A stretch of DNA of 64,000 nt from Rhizobium sp. NFR07 (GTDB lineage: Bacteria > Pseudomonadota > Alphaproteobacteria > Rhizobiales > Rhizobiaceae), in the NCBI RefSeq assembly GCF_900111905.1, contig NZ_FOKM01000003.1, positions 124,001 through 188,000 of the forward strand, given 5' to 3'. A program made the position numbers and the translations under genes. Positions within the stretch are counted from its first letter, which is position 1; every line of letters begins with the position of its first letter. Below are positions 34,720 through 43,798 of this stretch, one piece after another. The notes beneath the pieces are model-generated. The model ran no database searches. It saw only the letters and a program-made list of their open reading frames with translations, and was not told the DNA's origin.

Positions 34720-36390
34720 TCAATCGGTGCCGATGACGATTTCGACGAGGCTGGGTTCGCCGGACGCGACGGCGTGGCGGATCATCGGCTCGATCTGGTC
34801 GACACTGGTGGCGCGCCGGGCCTGCAGGCCGAAGCCGGTTGCAAGCGCCTGAAAGTCGACCGGTGGATCGGTGATCTCCATGCCTGGAAGGATCGAGTTG
34901 CCGTCCTTCTCATACCCTTGCGCGACCGCGTATCGTTTGACGATATTATATTCCGCGTTGTTCATGATGACGAAGGTGACCGGGAGTTTCAGCTTCGCCG
35001 CGGTCCAGAGGCCCTGTGGGGAAAATAGTGCCGAACCATCTCCGAGCAGCGCCACGACCGGCGCGCGATCAAGCCCCAGCGAAACGCCGACGGCTGCAGG
35101 CAGGCCCCATCCCAGGATGGCGCTGCGCATGAAGAAATACCGACGAACCGACGCCCGCTCCAGAAAGGCCCGGACGTGATGCATGGTTGCCGGCGCCTCG
35201 TCGACCACGGCAACATGGTCACCCAGCGCGCGCAGGGCCTCCCCGGCCGCCACGAAGGGCGTGATCGGCGTTTGCCACCTCTCGTTCTGAAACCTCGCTT
35301 CCAGATTGCTCAGGCGGAAACCACGGGCCGTGGCCGCGATATCCTGGACCGCGGCGGCGGCGCGCTGACTTTCGGCAATCCGATGACAAAGCGCCTTGAG
35401 AAGCTGCCCCAGGGACGCCTTGAGATGACCGATGCAGGCAATCTCCGCCGCATAGGTTCGGCCGGCCTCGATGGCATCCTGGGTAAGCTGGAACAGCCTG
35501 CAGCCCTCGGGCAGCGCCCCTCCCTCGCTATAGGGGTAGGAGATGAACGGGTTTTCCCCGACGACGAAGACTGCATCCACCTCGACAAGCTGGGATCGCA
35601 TCGCGGCGGCGCTTGAGGGAAGATTCCCGCACCAGAGCGGATGCGTCGCCGGGAAAGGCATAGATCCGGGCCAGGATGGGCCATGCACCTTGGCACCCAG
35701 CACCTCGGCAAGCTGCACCACTTCGGCGCTCGCCTCGCTGCTCCCCACCTCCTCGCCGGCCATGATGACCAGCCGGCCGGGTTTGGCCGCGGCCAGGGCG
35801 GCGGCCAGTGCGTCGAGCCCTCCGGCAACCGCCTGCCTGTTGATCACGGAACCTGAACCGGTGCCGACCGTCGCGGTCGCGTTCAGCACATCGATCGGCA
35901 ACGACAGGAAGACCGGGCCACGTGTCGGCGCCATGGCGTCCTGCAGGGCGCGGCGGACAAGGGCTGGAACATGGTCGGGATGCAGAACCTCGCGTGCCCA
36001 TTTGACCGCAGGCTCGGCTATCCTAACGCTATCTGCGTAGAGAAGCGGGTCGGCAAAGCTATGGCGAGTATCCTGTTGCCCCGCGGTCACCACCATGGGC
36101 GTTCTGGCAATGCGGGAGTGGAGCAGCGCGCCCATCGCATGACCGAGCCCGCCCGCCGTGTGGAGATTGACGAAGCCCGGCTTTCCGCTTGCCTGGGCAT
36201 AACCATCGGCCATGGCAACAACAGACGCCTCCTGCAGGCCCAAAATATACTGAATGTCCGGATGGTGGCGCAGCGCATGTATCAAGGGCATCTCGGTCGT
36301 ACCCGGATTGCCAAAGACGTATTGAACGCCCTCCTTATGGAGGACCTCGGCCATGAGATCCGCTCCGGATTTTGTCGCAATGTGCAGCAA
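34720..36390 (-). CDS. Thiamine diphosphate enzyme, benzoylformate decarboxylase-like
   Basis: A roughly 556-residue ThDP-dependent enzyme. The N-terminal domain has FGNPGTTEMPLIHAL (catalytic Glu) and LQEASVVAMADGYAQASGKPGF; the central domain binds ADP-like groups; the C-terminal domain has the ThDP/Mg motif GDGSALFSPQGLWTAAKLKLPVTFVIMNN. Best overall resemblance is to benzoylformate decarboxylase (MdlC) and related 2-oxo-acid decarboxylases; acetolactate synthase-like proteins are the alternative. I chose a TTG at 36390 because GGGAGG is six bases upstream; ATG at 36354 is an alternative. An Lrp/AsnC regulator is divergent at 36526. Confidence 0.82.
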   Translation of the reverse strand: MLHIATKSGADLMAEVLHKEGVQYVFGNPGTTEMPLIHALRHHPDIQYILGLQEASVVAMADGYAQASGKPGFVNLHTAGGLGHAMGALLHSRIARTPMVVTAGQQDTRHSFADPLLYADSVRIAEPAVKWAREVLHPDHVPALVRRALQDAMAPTRGPVFLSLPIDVLNATATVGTGSGSVINRQAVAGGLDALAAALAAAKPGRLVIMAGEEVGSSEASAEVVQLAEVLGAKVHGPSWPGSMPFPATHPLWCGNLPSSAAAMRSQLVEVDAVFVVGENPFISYPYSEGGALPEGCRLFQLTQDAIEAGRTYAAEIACIGHLKASLGQLLKALCHRIAESQRAAAAVQDIAATARGFRLSNLEARFQNERWQTPITPFVAAGEALRALGDHVAVVDEAPATMHHVRAFLERASVRRYFFMRSAILGWGLPAAVGVSLGLDRAPVVALLGDGSALFSPQGLWTAAKLKLPVTFVIMNNAEYNIVKRYAVAQGYEKDGNSILPGMEITDPPVDFQALATGFGLQARRATSVDQIEPMIRHAVASGEPSLVEIVIGTD

Positions 36391-36525
36391 AACTGCCTCC
36401 CGCAAAGAAATGAAAGAAATCCTCACTCAACAGGGCGTCAATCTAAGCTAACGGTTGCGGCAGCGGATTGCGAAGACCATCTATTTTCCGCCTAAGTTGA
36501 AAACCAATTGCCTACTTAAGCACTT

Positions 36526-37002
36526 GTGGAGAATCGCGTGCCAATCGAACTGGACCGGATCGACCGGGCTATCCTCGCAGCAGTTCAAAGCGAGGGACGC
36601 ATACAGAACCTGGATCTCGCCGCCCGGGTGGGGCTTTCCCCCTCGCCCTGCCTGCGGCGGCTGAAGCGGCTGGAAGACGCGGGCGTCGTGCGGCGCTACG
36701 TCGCCCTGCTCGACGCCGACAAGATCGGTATCGGCCTCAGCGTCTATGCGCGCATCGCCCTCGTCGCCCAGGATGCGGCGACCGTCGAGAACTTCGCGCA
36801 GGCGATGAACGCGCTGCCGCAAGTGGTGGAATGTCACATCATGGCCGGTGAGTGCGACGCGCTGCTGCGGGTCGTGGCAAGCGACCTGAACGGCTATCGC
36901 AATTTCCAGATAACCCACCTGACGCGGGAGAACGGCGTGCAGAGCGTGAAGACAGACGTGCCGATCCAGACGGTGAAATCGTCGACCGAACTGCCGGTGT
37001 GA
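36526..37002 (+). CDS. Lrp/AsnC family transcriptional regulator
   Basis: A 158-residue Lrp/AsnC regulator: the N-terminal helix-turn-helix is LDRIDRAILAAVQSEGRIQNLDLAARVGLSPSPCLRRLKRLEDAGVV, followed by the RAM ligand-binding domain with HIMAGECDALLRVVASDL. It starts with GTG. It is divergent from the ThDP enzyme, so the pair may handle an aromatic or branched-chain 2-oxo acid, though the ligand is not indicated. A terminator follows at 37047. Confidence 0.9.
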   Translation: MENRVPIELDRIDRAILAAVQSEGRIQNLDLAARVGLSPSPCLRRLKRLEDAGVVRRYVALLDADKIGIGLSVYARIALVAQDAATVENFAQAMNALPQVVECHIMAGECDALLRVVASDLNGYRNFQITHLTRENGVQSVKTDVPIQTVKSSTELPV

Positions 37003-37046
37003 GGGAGAGTTGCGGACGGGCGAAGATGCGCCATCCCGAAATGCAA

Positions 37047-37070
37047 AACGCCCGCGATGGAGCGGGCGTT
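37047..37070 (+). terminator. Terminator after the Lrp/AsnC gene
   Basis: AACGCCCGC (37047-37055) and GCGGGCGTT (37062-37070) form a perfect 9-bp stem with a six-base loop; the T tract is short. Confidence 0.7.
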
Positions 37071-37096
37071 TACGAAGTAAGTTGCCTATCTATTGA

Positions 37097-37243
37097 TCAG
37101 AGGCCGTTGGCGGTCCGTGCAAAGTGACGGATGTTCTTCGGGTCGACCCCGATATCGGTCAGTTCGCGCGGCGTCATGCGCCCCAGTTCGGCAACCGTCT
37201 GACGGTACTTGCGCCAGTTGGTGAAGGTGCGTGCTACGTTCAT
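37097..37243 (-). CDS. DUF1127 family small protein (48 aa)
   Basis: A 48-residue protein, MNVARTFTNWRKYRQTVAEL then MTPRELTDIGVDPKNIRHFARTANGL, with the DUF1127 pattern (Y-R-x-T-x-x-E-L, R-E-L-x-D-I-G-x, and I-R-x-x-A-R). An AAAGGGGGACT ribosome site precedes the ATG at 37243. DUF1127 proteins are small Arg-rich regulators in alphaproteobacteria that can bind RNA and affect phosphate or carbon metabolism, but nothing here ties this one to a pathway. Confidence 0.85.
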   Translation of the reverse strand: MNVARTFTNWRKYRQTVAELGRMTPRELTDIGVDPKNIRHFARTANGL

Positions 37244-37872
37244 GATAGTCCCCCTTTCCTGGGTTTTCGAAGCCGGCGGCCAGTCAGTGGCGCCCTGATT
37301 GCTTCGATGACCCTCTTATACTCCAGGATGTGTCCCTGCCGTAGCACTCGTTCGTCAGCACACCTATGCACAACGCGCATGGGTCGAACTGATCTCGATC
37401 AAAGTTGAGGCAATCAGCTGCGGATAGACTGAGGGGATATTCGTCAAAATGCTCGCCGCCATGCTGGAGGCAGAAAAAGGAAAAGGGCCGCCAGAGCGAC
37501 CCTTCCATGAAATTTGGTCCGGTTGAACGAACCCGGGCCGCCTCTAGACGGTCCGACAGGAAGATGAGGTTTAAGCCGAGGGCTGCCTCGTCAAAACCAC
37601 CTTTCCATTGCCCATTACGCAGACCGAAATCTCATTAGACATTGGATCACCTTCCTTTCACTACGTTGACGATGATTAAAAGGTAGGAGCGAAACGCGCC
37701 TTTCGCAAGGCAAGTTATGTAACCGAATGGCGAAATACGTGTGTTGCAAAGCTCATTGCACGGCTTAACATACGCAAGCGATCGAGCCTGATTCTCTTTC
37801 TCGCTCTCGCTGGACATCACTTCCCACCCCTCTACATTACCGGTCATCCCGCCACTGCACGACAGGTCTGCC
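37244..37872. other. Gene-poor region of about 630 bp
   Basis: Between the DUF1127 gene and the next membrane protein I see only one candidate: a 23-codon open frame at 37571-37642 on the minus strand. Other open frames lack ribosome sites or familiar features. An imperfect pairing of AAGGG and CCCTT lies near 37485-37504. A small RNA could be encoded here, but I cannot show it. Confidence 0.45.
37571..37642 (-). CDS. Candidate 23-aa peptide
   Basis: A 23-codon frame, MSNEISVCVMGNGKVVLTRQ followed by PSA, preceded by a purine-rich ribosome site (GGAAGGTGATCC) at good spacing. The peptide is neutral with one cysteine. It is too short to judge; it could be a leader peptide, a small regulatory peptide or chance. 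No downstream minus-strand gene is close enough to make a leader obvious. Confidence 0.3.
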   Translation of the reverse strand: MSNEISVCVMGNGKVVLTRQPSA

Positions 37873-39141
37873 GTGAAGCTTCCGACCGTTCGCCGAGACC
37901 CGACCGACGCCAGCGAACCGGCGCCGCCGCTCGAAATCACCGTCACCCAGACGATCGACGACAGGGTGCAGGCCCTGGTCATGCAGGAGATCGCCTATGG
38001 CGTGCGCAGCAAGGGCAAAATCAAAGCCCGTGCGGTGATGTGGATCTGGCTGTGGCTGTTCTTCGTGCTGGCCCTCGGCTTCTTTCTGTATGACGACATT
38101 CGCGAACGCGGCATCGAGGTGTTTCTGACGGGTTCGGCGATCGCCACCATTCTACCCATCCTGCTCCTGCTGGTCGCAGCGACGGTCGCAGACCTTTTGT
38201 GGTCGAGGGGCGCCGCCAGGCGCAAGCGGGGGAAATACCGCCGCTACCTGACGCGGCTTGGCGAGACAGGCCAGCGCGCCGTCACCTTCCGCTTCGATGG
38301 CGAGGGCATCACGCTCACCGAAGAGGATGAGATGGCGCAGCTGCAGCCCTGGCACGACAAGTTGTCGATGACGGACGAGGACGGATGGCTGTGCTTCACC
38401 GGCCATATGCACGAATTGTGCATCGTCATTCCCAAGCGCGACCTCTCTGCCCAGGAAATCGAGGCAGTAGAGCGGTGGAATGAACAGCGATCGGCCGCAG
38501 GCCCGCCCGCAAGCCTCGCCATCCAACCGGACCTCGCAGGTGCAGAAATCGCGCGTTCTGAGCCGTTCACCTCCAGCCGGGACGAACTGATCGCCACGGT
38601 GGAGGAAACCGGCAACAGCCAGGCCTGGAGGACACATCGCACAAAAGTCTTCGTGGCCATCGCCATCGCGCTCAGCCTCCTCACCCCGGCATTCTACCTG
38701 ATCGGGTGGATTATCGATCCCGACCGGCTGCCGCTCGCAATCGCCCTGCCGATCTATCTCGAGCTGTTTTCGACGACCTTCTGGAAACATGCTCTCGTCG
38801 CAGTCGCCGTCCTGGCCGTCTTTGCAGCCCTCAACCCCATGCTTCGCCGCTGGGGCGCGCGGTTTTATGCCGACCAGATGCTGGCCGCGGGACTTGGTGA
38901 AAGCACGGTAACTGTCGGCGAAGACGGCCTGCTGGACGATGGCACGGCAATCCGGATGTTCATTCCGTGGAGGGCTATCCGCAAGTGCAGGATCACGCCC
39001 GAGCACATTTTCCTGACGATACGACTGGGCGCCGTGCTGACCTATCCGAAGCGCGTCTTTCCAGCCGACAAGATCGCCGCCATCGACGCCTTGTTCCGCG
39101 AGAAGGCCGGCCGAGACGCTACGGGAGGAAAGAGCGCATGA
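37873..39141 (+). CDS. Hypothetical membrane protein, duplicated YcxB-like architecture
   Basis: A 422-residue protein built of two similar halves: each has a pair of membrane segments (about residues 55-73 and 87-107; about 263-285 and 308-325) followed by a soluble domain (TFRFDGEGITLTEEDEMAQLQPWHDKL in the first half; TVGEDGLLDDGTAIRMFIPWRAI in the second). The soluble parts resemble the YcxB-like domain, with the pattern of an aromatic or basic residue after I/L-P-W or L-Q-P-W. Function unknown. It overlaps the following gene by 4 bp (ATGA), so the two are translationally coupled. The family assignment is tentative. Confidence 0.65.
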   Translation: MKLPTVRRDPTDASEPAPPLEITVTQTIDDRVQALVMQEIAYGVRSKGKIKARAVMWIWLWLFFVLALGFFLYDDIRERGIEVFLTGSAIATILPILLLLVAATVADLLWSRGAARRKRGKYRRYLTRLGETGQRAVTFRFDGEGITLTEEDEMAQLQPWHDKLSMTDEDGWLCFTGHMHELCIVIPKRDLSAQEIEAVERWNEQRSAAGPPASLAIQPDLAGAEIARSEPFTSSRDELIATVEETGNSQAWRTHRTKVFVAIAIALSLLTPAFYLIGWIIDPDRLPLAIALPIYLELFSTTFWKHALVAVAVLAVFAALNPMLRRWGARFYADQMLAAGLGESTVTVGEDGLLDDGTAIRMFIPWRAIRKCRITPEHIFLTIRLGAVLTYPKRVFPADKIAAIDALFREKAGRDATGGKSA

Positions 39142-39707
39142 GGATCATCGCCCCCCTTCTGCTCGCATCCAGCCTGCTGATGGCCGGACCGGCGACGGCA
39201 GACACATCGCAGGTGAAGCTCGACCACGGCATCTCCTTCACGCTGCCGCCGGGCTGGGTGCTTGAGCAGGTCCGCGACACACGCAAGGGCGACAAGGGAC
39301 GCCTCGTCGCCGAGATCGCCTGCGAGACCGAACATTGCAAGGACGAGACGCTGGAGACCTGCCGCATCGTGCTTTTCCCCGAGCATTTCGGCGACAACCG
39401 TGATGCCGAAAATCTCGAGGCGCTTTATGCCAATCCGATGGATCGCTATTTCCGGATGCGCGCGGTGCGCATCGCAATGAGCAAGGACGCAGAGTTTCGA
39501 CGCCTGCTGGCGCCGATGGCGATCGGCGCGCGTGACTGGTACGTGGCGGAGACCGACGCCCGCCACAACATGAAGTCGGGCCTGTTTGCCGATAGCGTCA
39601 TCGGCGGCTGGAGAGTGCAGGTCAGCTGCAAGACCTGCGAAACAGGCGAGATACGCTACCGCGACGCGATGGCCATGCTCGCCTCATTTCGCCAGGCCGA
39701 CGACTGA
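39138..39707 (+). CDS. Exported hypothetical protein coupled to the YcxB-like gene
   Basis: A 189-residue protein with a Sec signal peptide (MRIIAPLLLASSLLMAGPATA). The mature part starts DTSQVKLDHGISFTLPPGW, a pattern seen in periplasmic proteins of Rhizobiales. It has four or more cysteines, arranged as AC..EHC..ETC in the first half and SCKTC near the end, so two or three disulfides may form in the periplasm. Its start overlaps the upstream stop by four bases. No family is recognised; a shared role with the upstream membrane protein is inferred only from coupling. Confidence 0.65.
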   Translation: MRIIAPLLLASSLLMAGPATADTSQVKLDHGISFTLPPGWVLEQVRDTRKGDKGRLVAEIACETEHCKDETLETCRIVLFPEHFGDNRDAENLEALYANPMDRYFRMRAVRIAMSKDAEFRRLLAPMAIGARDWYVAETDARHNMKSGLFADSVIGGWRVQVSCKTCETGEIRYRDAMAMLASFRQADD

Positions 39708-39725
39708 CGGATGGAGCGTGCCGCC

Positions 39726-40739
39726 CTAGAGCTTCATCACGATCTTGCCGATATGGCTGCTGGTCTCCATCAGCCGATGCGCCTCGATAACCTCATCGAA
39801 ATCCACGACCGAATGGATGACCGGGGCGACCTTGCCCTGCTCCAGAAGCGGCCAGACCTGGGCCAGGAGATCGTCGCGGATCGCGCGCTTTTCCTCGGCC
39901 GTTCTTGGGCGCATGGTGGAGCCCGTCACCGTCAGGCGCTTGACCATGATCGGCGTCAGGTTGGCGTTCTCAACCATATTGCCGCCGAGGAAGGCGATGA
40001 TCGACAGGCAGCCATCCTTGGCGAGCACAGACAGGTTCTTCTCGAAATAGGTACCGCCGATCATGTCGAGCACGACGTCCACGCCCTTGCCGCCGGTCTC
40101 GTTTCTCACCACTTCGGCGAAGTCTTCCGACTTGTAGTCGATCGCGCGTTTCGCACCGAGCTTTTCGCAAGCATCGCATTTTTCCTTCGAGCCCGCCGTC
40201 GTGTAGACGGTCGCGCCAAAAGCCTTGGCGAGCTGGATCGCGGTCGTGCCGATGCCGCTCGAACCGCCGTGGATCAGGACGCTCTCGCCATCCGTCAGGC
40301 CGGCCATCTGGAAGAGATTGGCCCATACGGTGAAGAAAGTTTCCGGCAGGGCCGCGGCCTTGACCGCATCGTATCCCTTGGGCCAGGGCAGCGCCTGACC
40401 GACCGGAATTACGCAATATTCCGCATAACCGCCGCCATTCGCAAGCCCGCAAACCTTTTCGCCGATGGCAAACTCGGACACGCCTTCGCCGAGCGCCACG
40501 ACCTCTCCGGCGATCTCAAGCCCGAGGATCGGGCTCGCGTCCTTCGGAGGCGGATAGCTGCCCTGGCGCTGGGCGACATCCGGTCTGTTGACGCCCGATG
40601 CCTCGACCTTCACCAGAATCTCGCCCGCGCGCGCCTGCGGCAACGGGCCCTTTGCGAGCTTCATCACCTCGGGTGCGCCGAAGGATGGCAGGTCGACATA
40701 TCGCATCTCGGCGGGAAGCGACGCGGGGGAAAGAGGCAT
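39726..40739 (-). CDS. NAD(P)H quinone oxidoreductase (PIG3-like, zinc-type alcohol dehydrogenase superfamily)
   Basis: A 337-residue member of the quinone oxidoreductase branch of the medium-chain dehydrogenases. The N-terminal domain has [18 protein letters not shown], which identifies the PIG3/QOR group, and [11 protein letters not shown]; the Rossmann domain has [22 protein letters not shown]. The zinc ligands of true alcohol dehydrogenases are absent. It should reduce quinones or enoyl substrates with NADPH. The ribosome site AGGAG lies six bases before the ATG. It converges with the exported protein at 39138. Confidence 0.92.
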   Translation of the reverse strand: MPLSPASLPAEMRYVDLPSFGAPEVMKLAKGPLPQARAGEILVKVEASGVNRPDVAQRQGSYPPPKDASPILGLEIAGEVVALGEGVSEFAIGEKVCGLANGGGYAEYCVIPVGQALPWPKGYDAVKAAALPETFFTVWANLFQMAGLTDGESVLIHGGSSGIGTTAIQLAKAFGATVYTTAGSKEKCDACEKLGAKRAIDYKSEDFAEVVRNETGGKGVDVVLDMIGGTYFEKNLSVLAKDGCLSIIAFLGGNMVENANLTPIMVKRLTVTGSTMRPRTAEEKRAIRDDLLAQVWPLLEQGKVAPVIHSVVDFDEVIEAHRLMETSSHIGKIVMKL

Positions 40740-40816
40740 GGGGAACTCCTGTCAGCGTGAAGCCACTGACTTAGGTCAGACCGCTTATTTTAGAAAGGCG
40801 GTGTTCAGCCACAAGG

Positions 40817-42622
40817 TCATTTTGTCTCGCCGAAGACGGAGAAGACAAGCCCGCCTTCACTTTCCTTGGCGCTCGCCTTTACCGCGGCGATCTCGACGCT
40901 GATCCGCCCGATATCGTCCAGCAGCAGGTCCTTGGGAAGCTCGAGGACGCCGATGGAACAGCGCAGCAGCGGGAAGTCCCGTTCACGGCCGGAACGGTCG
41001 TGGCCGCGGATCTTGCCGGCGGCCCGCTCTTCCTCGGAATAGAGTTCGATCGCGTCGTCGTGGAAATCGCCGAGCAGGCGCCCGAGAATTTCCTCCATCT
41101 CTTCCCGTTTCCAATCCCTGATGCCGATGAAGAAATCATCGCCGCCGATATGGCCGAGGAAATGTTCCTCGGAGAAGAAATAACGCTTCATCAGTGCAGC
41201 AAAGAGCGAGATGGCATGGTCGCCCTTCTGGAAGCCGTAATGGTCGTTGAAGGGTTTGAAGTTGTCGAAGTCGCAATAGCAGAAGAAGCGGGACTGGTCG
41301 TCGTCGCGGCCGGCTTCCTGCATGAAGTCGCGCACGGCGCGGTTGCCCGGCAGGCTGGTCAGCGGGTTCTGGTCCTGGGCGATCTTCAGCTGCTTTTCGT
41401 TGACAACCTTGATGAGCGACGCGGCGGAGACGACGCCGGCATAACGCATGTTTTCCGTCAGGATGACGCAGGCGCTGTTTTCCATATTGGCGAATAGGCT
41501 CATCAGCTCTTCCGCCTCGGCATCCAGACCGATGATCGGCGCGCGCTCGACGAAATGGGCGATCGAGCGCTCATAGACCTTGTTCTTCAACAGGTCGCGG
41601 CCGAAGGGCTGATAGATGAATTCCTTCAGGTGATATTCGTTGATCACGCCGCGCGGCTCGCCATTGGCATTCAGCACCGGGAAGAAGGCCTGGCGCGGGT
41701 TGCGGCGGAAGAGTTCGAAGACGGAGTCGATGGCGTCATTCTCGAACACCGTCGGCAGCTTCTCGATCTGCTTGCGGATGAGGATCTCGTCGAGCGACTG
41801 GCTGGAGCGACGCGTCCGGCCGATATCGGCGAGGTGGTGGAAGGAATGCTGCAGTTCCGAGGTGAAGGTCGTTGGCCGGGCGACGAAATAGCCCTGGACC
41901 AGGTCGACGCCATATTCGCGACAGGCGAGGAAATCCGCTTCGGTCTCGATACCCTCGGCGATCACGCGGATGCCGAGAACATGGGCGATGTTGACGATGC
42001 TCTTGACCAGATGGCGCTTGCGTGGGCTCGCCTCGATATTGGAGACGAAATGCCGGTCGATCTTGAGATAGTCAACCGGATAGTCGCAGAGCAGCTTCAT
42101 CTCGCCATGGCCGACGCCGAAATCGTCGATGGCGAGCTTGAAGCCCGCCTTGCGCATTTCCATCACCAGATCGGCGAATTCCGGCACGCTGGTATTGTCG
42201 AAGCGCTCGGAGAATTCGAAACAGACGGAAGACGGCGCGATATGGGCGGCACGCAGATGGTGCAGCACCCGCTCCAGGAACTCATGGCCCTGCGGGATCA
42301 GCCGGACGTCGAGATTGAGAAACAGCGTGGCGGAGGAATAATCCGGCAGGGTCGCGAACTTGGCGAGCGCGCGGCCCGACATCATCTGCTCGAGTGCCAG
42401 AAGCTGACCGGCGTTTTCAGCCTCGTCCAGCAGCTCCGGGGGGGATGAAAAGCCGATCCGCTCATGGCCGCGCAGCAGGGATTCATACCCGAAGACGGTT
42501 CCCGTCGCGACCTCGACGATGGGCTGGAAGGCATTTTCCAGCACCAGCTTGCCAAGCGTGACCAGCTGATCGCCTGCATAACGCCGGACCACGTCCGGTT
42601 CGAGAACGGCAGCAGACGACAT
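40817..42622 (-). CDS. EAL-CBS-GGDEF domain signalling protein
   Basis: A 601-residue cytoplasmic protein. An EAL domain (about residues 25-265) has YESLLRG (EAL as ESL), NLDVR, FEFSER, the DDFGVG motif, YLKIDR and AEGIET, so phosphodiesterase activity is plausible. Two CBS-like repeats (about 290-420: VFENDAIDSVFELFRRNPRQAFFPVLNA and IGLDAEAEELMSLFANMENSACVIL) precede a GGDEF domain with HIGGDDFFIGI, where the expected Glu is Asp, and LTSLPGNRAV instead of LTGLPNR. This order (EAL first) is that of YhjK/GGDEF-EAL tandem regulators with CBS ligand sensing. Start at 42622 is chosen for the TTGGAG upstream. Confidence 0.88.
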   Translation of the reverse strand: MSSAAVLEPDVVRRYAGDQLVTLGKLVLENAFQPIVEVATGTVFGYESLLRGHERIGFSSPPELLDEAENAGQLLALEQMMSGRALAKFATLPDYSSATLFLNLDVRLIPQGHEFLERVLHHLRAAHIAPSSVCFEFSERFDNTSVPEFADLVMEMRKAGFKLAIDDFGVGHGEMKLLCDYPVDYLKIDRHFVSNIEASPRKRHLVKSIVNIAHVLGIRVIAEGIETEADFLACREYGVDLVQGYFVARPTTFTSELQHSFHHLADIGRTRRSSQSLDEILIRKQIEKLPTVFENDAIDSVFELFRRNPRQAFFPVLNANGEPRGVINEYHLKEFIYQPFGRDLLKNKVYERSIAHFVERAPIIGLDAEAEELMSLFANMENSACVILTENMRYAGVVSAASLIKVVNEKQLKIAQDQNPLTSLPGNRAVRDFMQEAGRDDDQSRFFCYCDFDNFKPFNDHYGFQKGDHAISLFAALMKRYFFSEEHFLGHIGGDDFFIGIRDWKREEMEEILGRLLGDFHDDAIELYSEEERAAGKIRGHDRSGRERDFPLLRCSIGVLELPKDLLLDDIGRISVEIAAVKASAKESEGGLVFSVFGETK

Positions 42623-42792
42623 CCGCAATACTCCAAGGCATAGGGTGGCGGAAAGCCCCCATAAAGATGTGGGGAAACTCACCCACAACCCGTCAACAAT
42701 CCGTTGCTCGTCTATGAAGATCGCATGAAGGTTTTATGACGGTCACCCGTCTTATGTTTAATATGAAATGAATTAGCCTTGGCCCATCAATA

Positions 42793-43344
42793 TCACGCCT
42801 GACGGGCAGCGAGTGCCAGCGCCACCATTGCCCAGCCCTGGATCATCAGGTCCACCGCCAGGAAGGCGCCGAGCACGAGCAGGCTGTTGACCGGCCATCC
42901 GAGGGCGATGATCAGGCCTGCGAGAGCCGTGATGACGCCGCCGGCAATGATCCAGCCAGATCCACGATGCGGACGCATGCGCACACCAACCCAGATGCGG
43001 AAAATGCCTGCCACCATGAGCGCTATCGCCATAAGGAGCGTCAGGACGACCGCGGTCAAAGCCGGGTTCCAAAACGCGAGAAAACCCGCGACCGTATAAA
43101 GGATGCCGCTCAGCACCCAGGTCAGCGTATGCTCCCAGCCTTTGACCTGGAAGGCGTGGACGAGATAGGCGATGCCACCAATCAGCATCAGCATGCCGAT
43201 GTAGAAGACCGAGGCGACGGTGGCGGCGAACAGATTGGCGAAGGCTATGAAACCGAAGGCGATCAGCAGAATGCCGAGCGCGAGAAACCAGCCCCATTTA
43301 TCCCGCAGCGCCGAAACCGGGGGCGTATCCAGACCGAGAACCAT
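42793..43344 (-). CDS. HdeD family membrane protein
   Basis: A 183-residue protein with about six membrane segments, matching the HdeD/DUF308 family: WGWFLALGILLIAFGFIAFAN, YIGMLMLIGGIAYLVHAFQVKGW, GILYTVAGFLAFWNPALT and GWIIAGGVITALAGLIIALGWP. HdeD is linked to acid resistance in E. coli; in rhizobia its role is unknown. It is a single gene, with an AGGAGGAAGTGTC ribosome site. Confidence 0.88.
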   Translation of the reverse strand: MVLGLDTPPVSALRDKWGWFLALGILLIAFGFIAFANLFAATVASVFYIGMLMLIGGIAYLVHAFQVKGWEHTLTWVLSGILYTVAGFLAFWNPALTAVVLTLLMAIALMVAGIFRIWVGVRMRPHRGSGWIIAGGVITALAGLIIALGWPVNSLLVLGAFLAVDLMIQGWAMVALALAARQA

Positions 43345-43482
43345 GACACTTCCTCCTAGAGCATGAACCAGAGAAGACGAACGAGACTATCCCACCCAAG
43401 TGCAGGGGGCTTGGACGCTTCGAATATCGCGGATCGGATTTGGCGCGACCTTGACCGGCGTCAATGGCGCCTCAATAACCAC

Positions 43483-43791
43483 CTAGGCCGCATCATTGAT
43501 CGGGCGCGCCCTCTCGATCCGTTCCAACTCCTTGGGATCATGCATTGCGGCCCAGAGATCTGAGCGGCGCTGGATGTTAAGCCAGAAGTCGGGGCTGTTT
43601 CCGAACACCCGCGCCAGAATGAGCGCTGTCGGCACGGTTACCGTCCGGCGGTCGTTGCAGAGCTCGTTGACATGCTTGCGGGGCACGCCCATCGCCTCGG
43701 CGAGAGCCGCCTGCGTCAAGGCCATCGGCTCCATGAATTCCTCGACCAATATCTCACCAATACCCGCCGGCCTGCGCTTCGTCATCAACAT
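43483..43791 (-). CDS. higA: HigA family antitoxin
   Basis: A 102-residue Xre-type antitoxin: the start MLMTKRRPAGIGEILVEEFMEPMALTQAALAEAMGVPRKHVNELCNDRRTVT gives a helix-turn-helix, followed by ALILARVFGNSPDFWLNIQRRSDLW, the HigA/VapI signature. It is the second gene of the toxin-first HigBA operon; the gap to the toxin stop is seven bases. It should bind both the toxin and the operon promoter. An ATG at 43785 is an alternative start. Confidence 0.9.
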   Translation of the reverse strand: MLMTKRRPAGIGEILVEEFMEPMALTQAALAEAMGVPRKHVNELCNDRRTVTVPTALILARVFGNSPDFWLNIQRRSDLWAAMHDPKELERIERARPINDAA

Positions 43792-43798
43792 GCTGCAC

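Noticed and set aside
37284-37508. 74-codon minus-strand frame in the gene-poor region
   Set aside because: No ribosome site and low-quality composition; no family resemblance.
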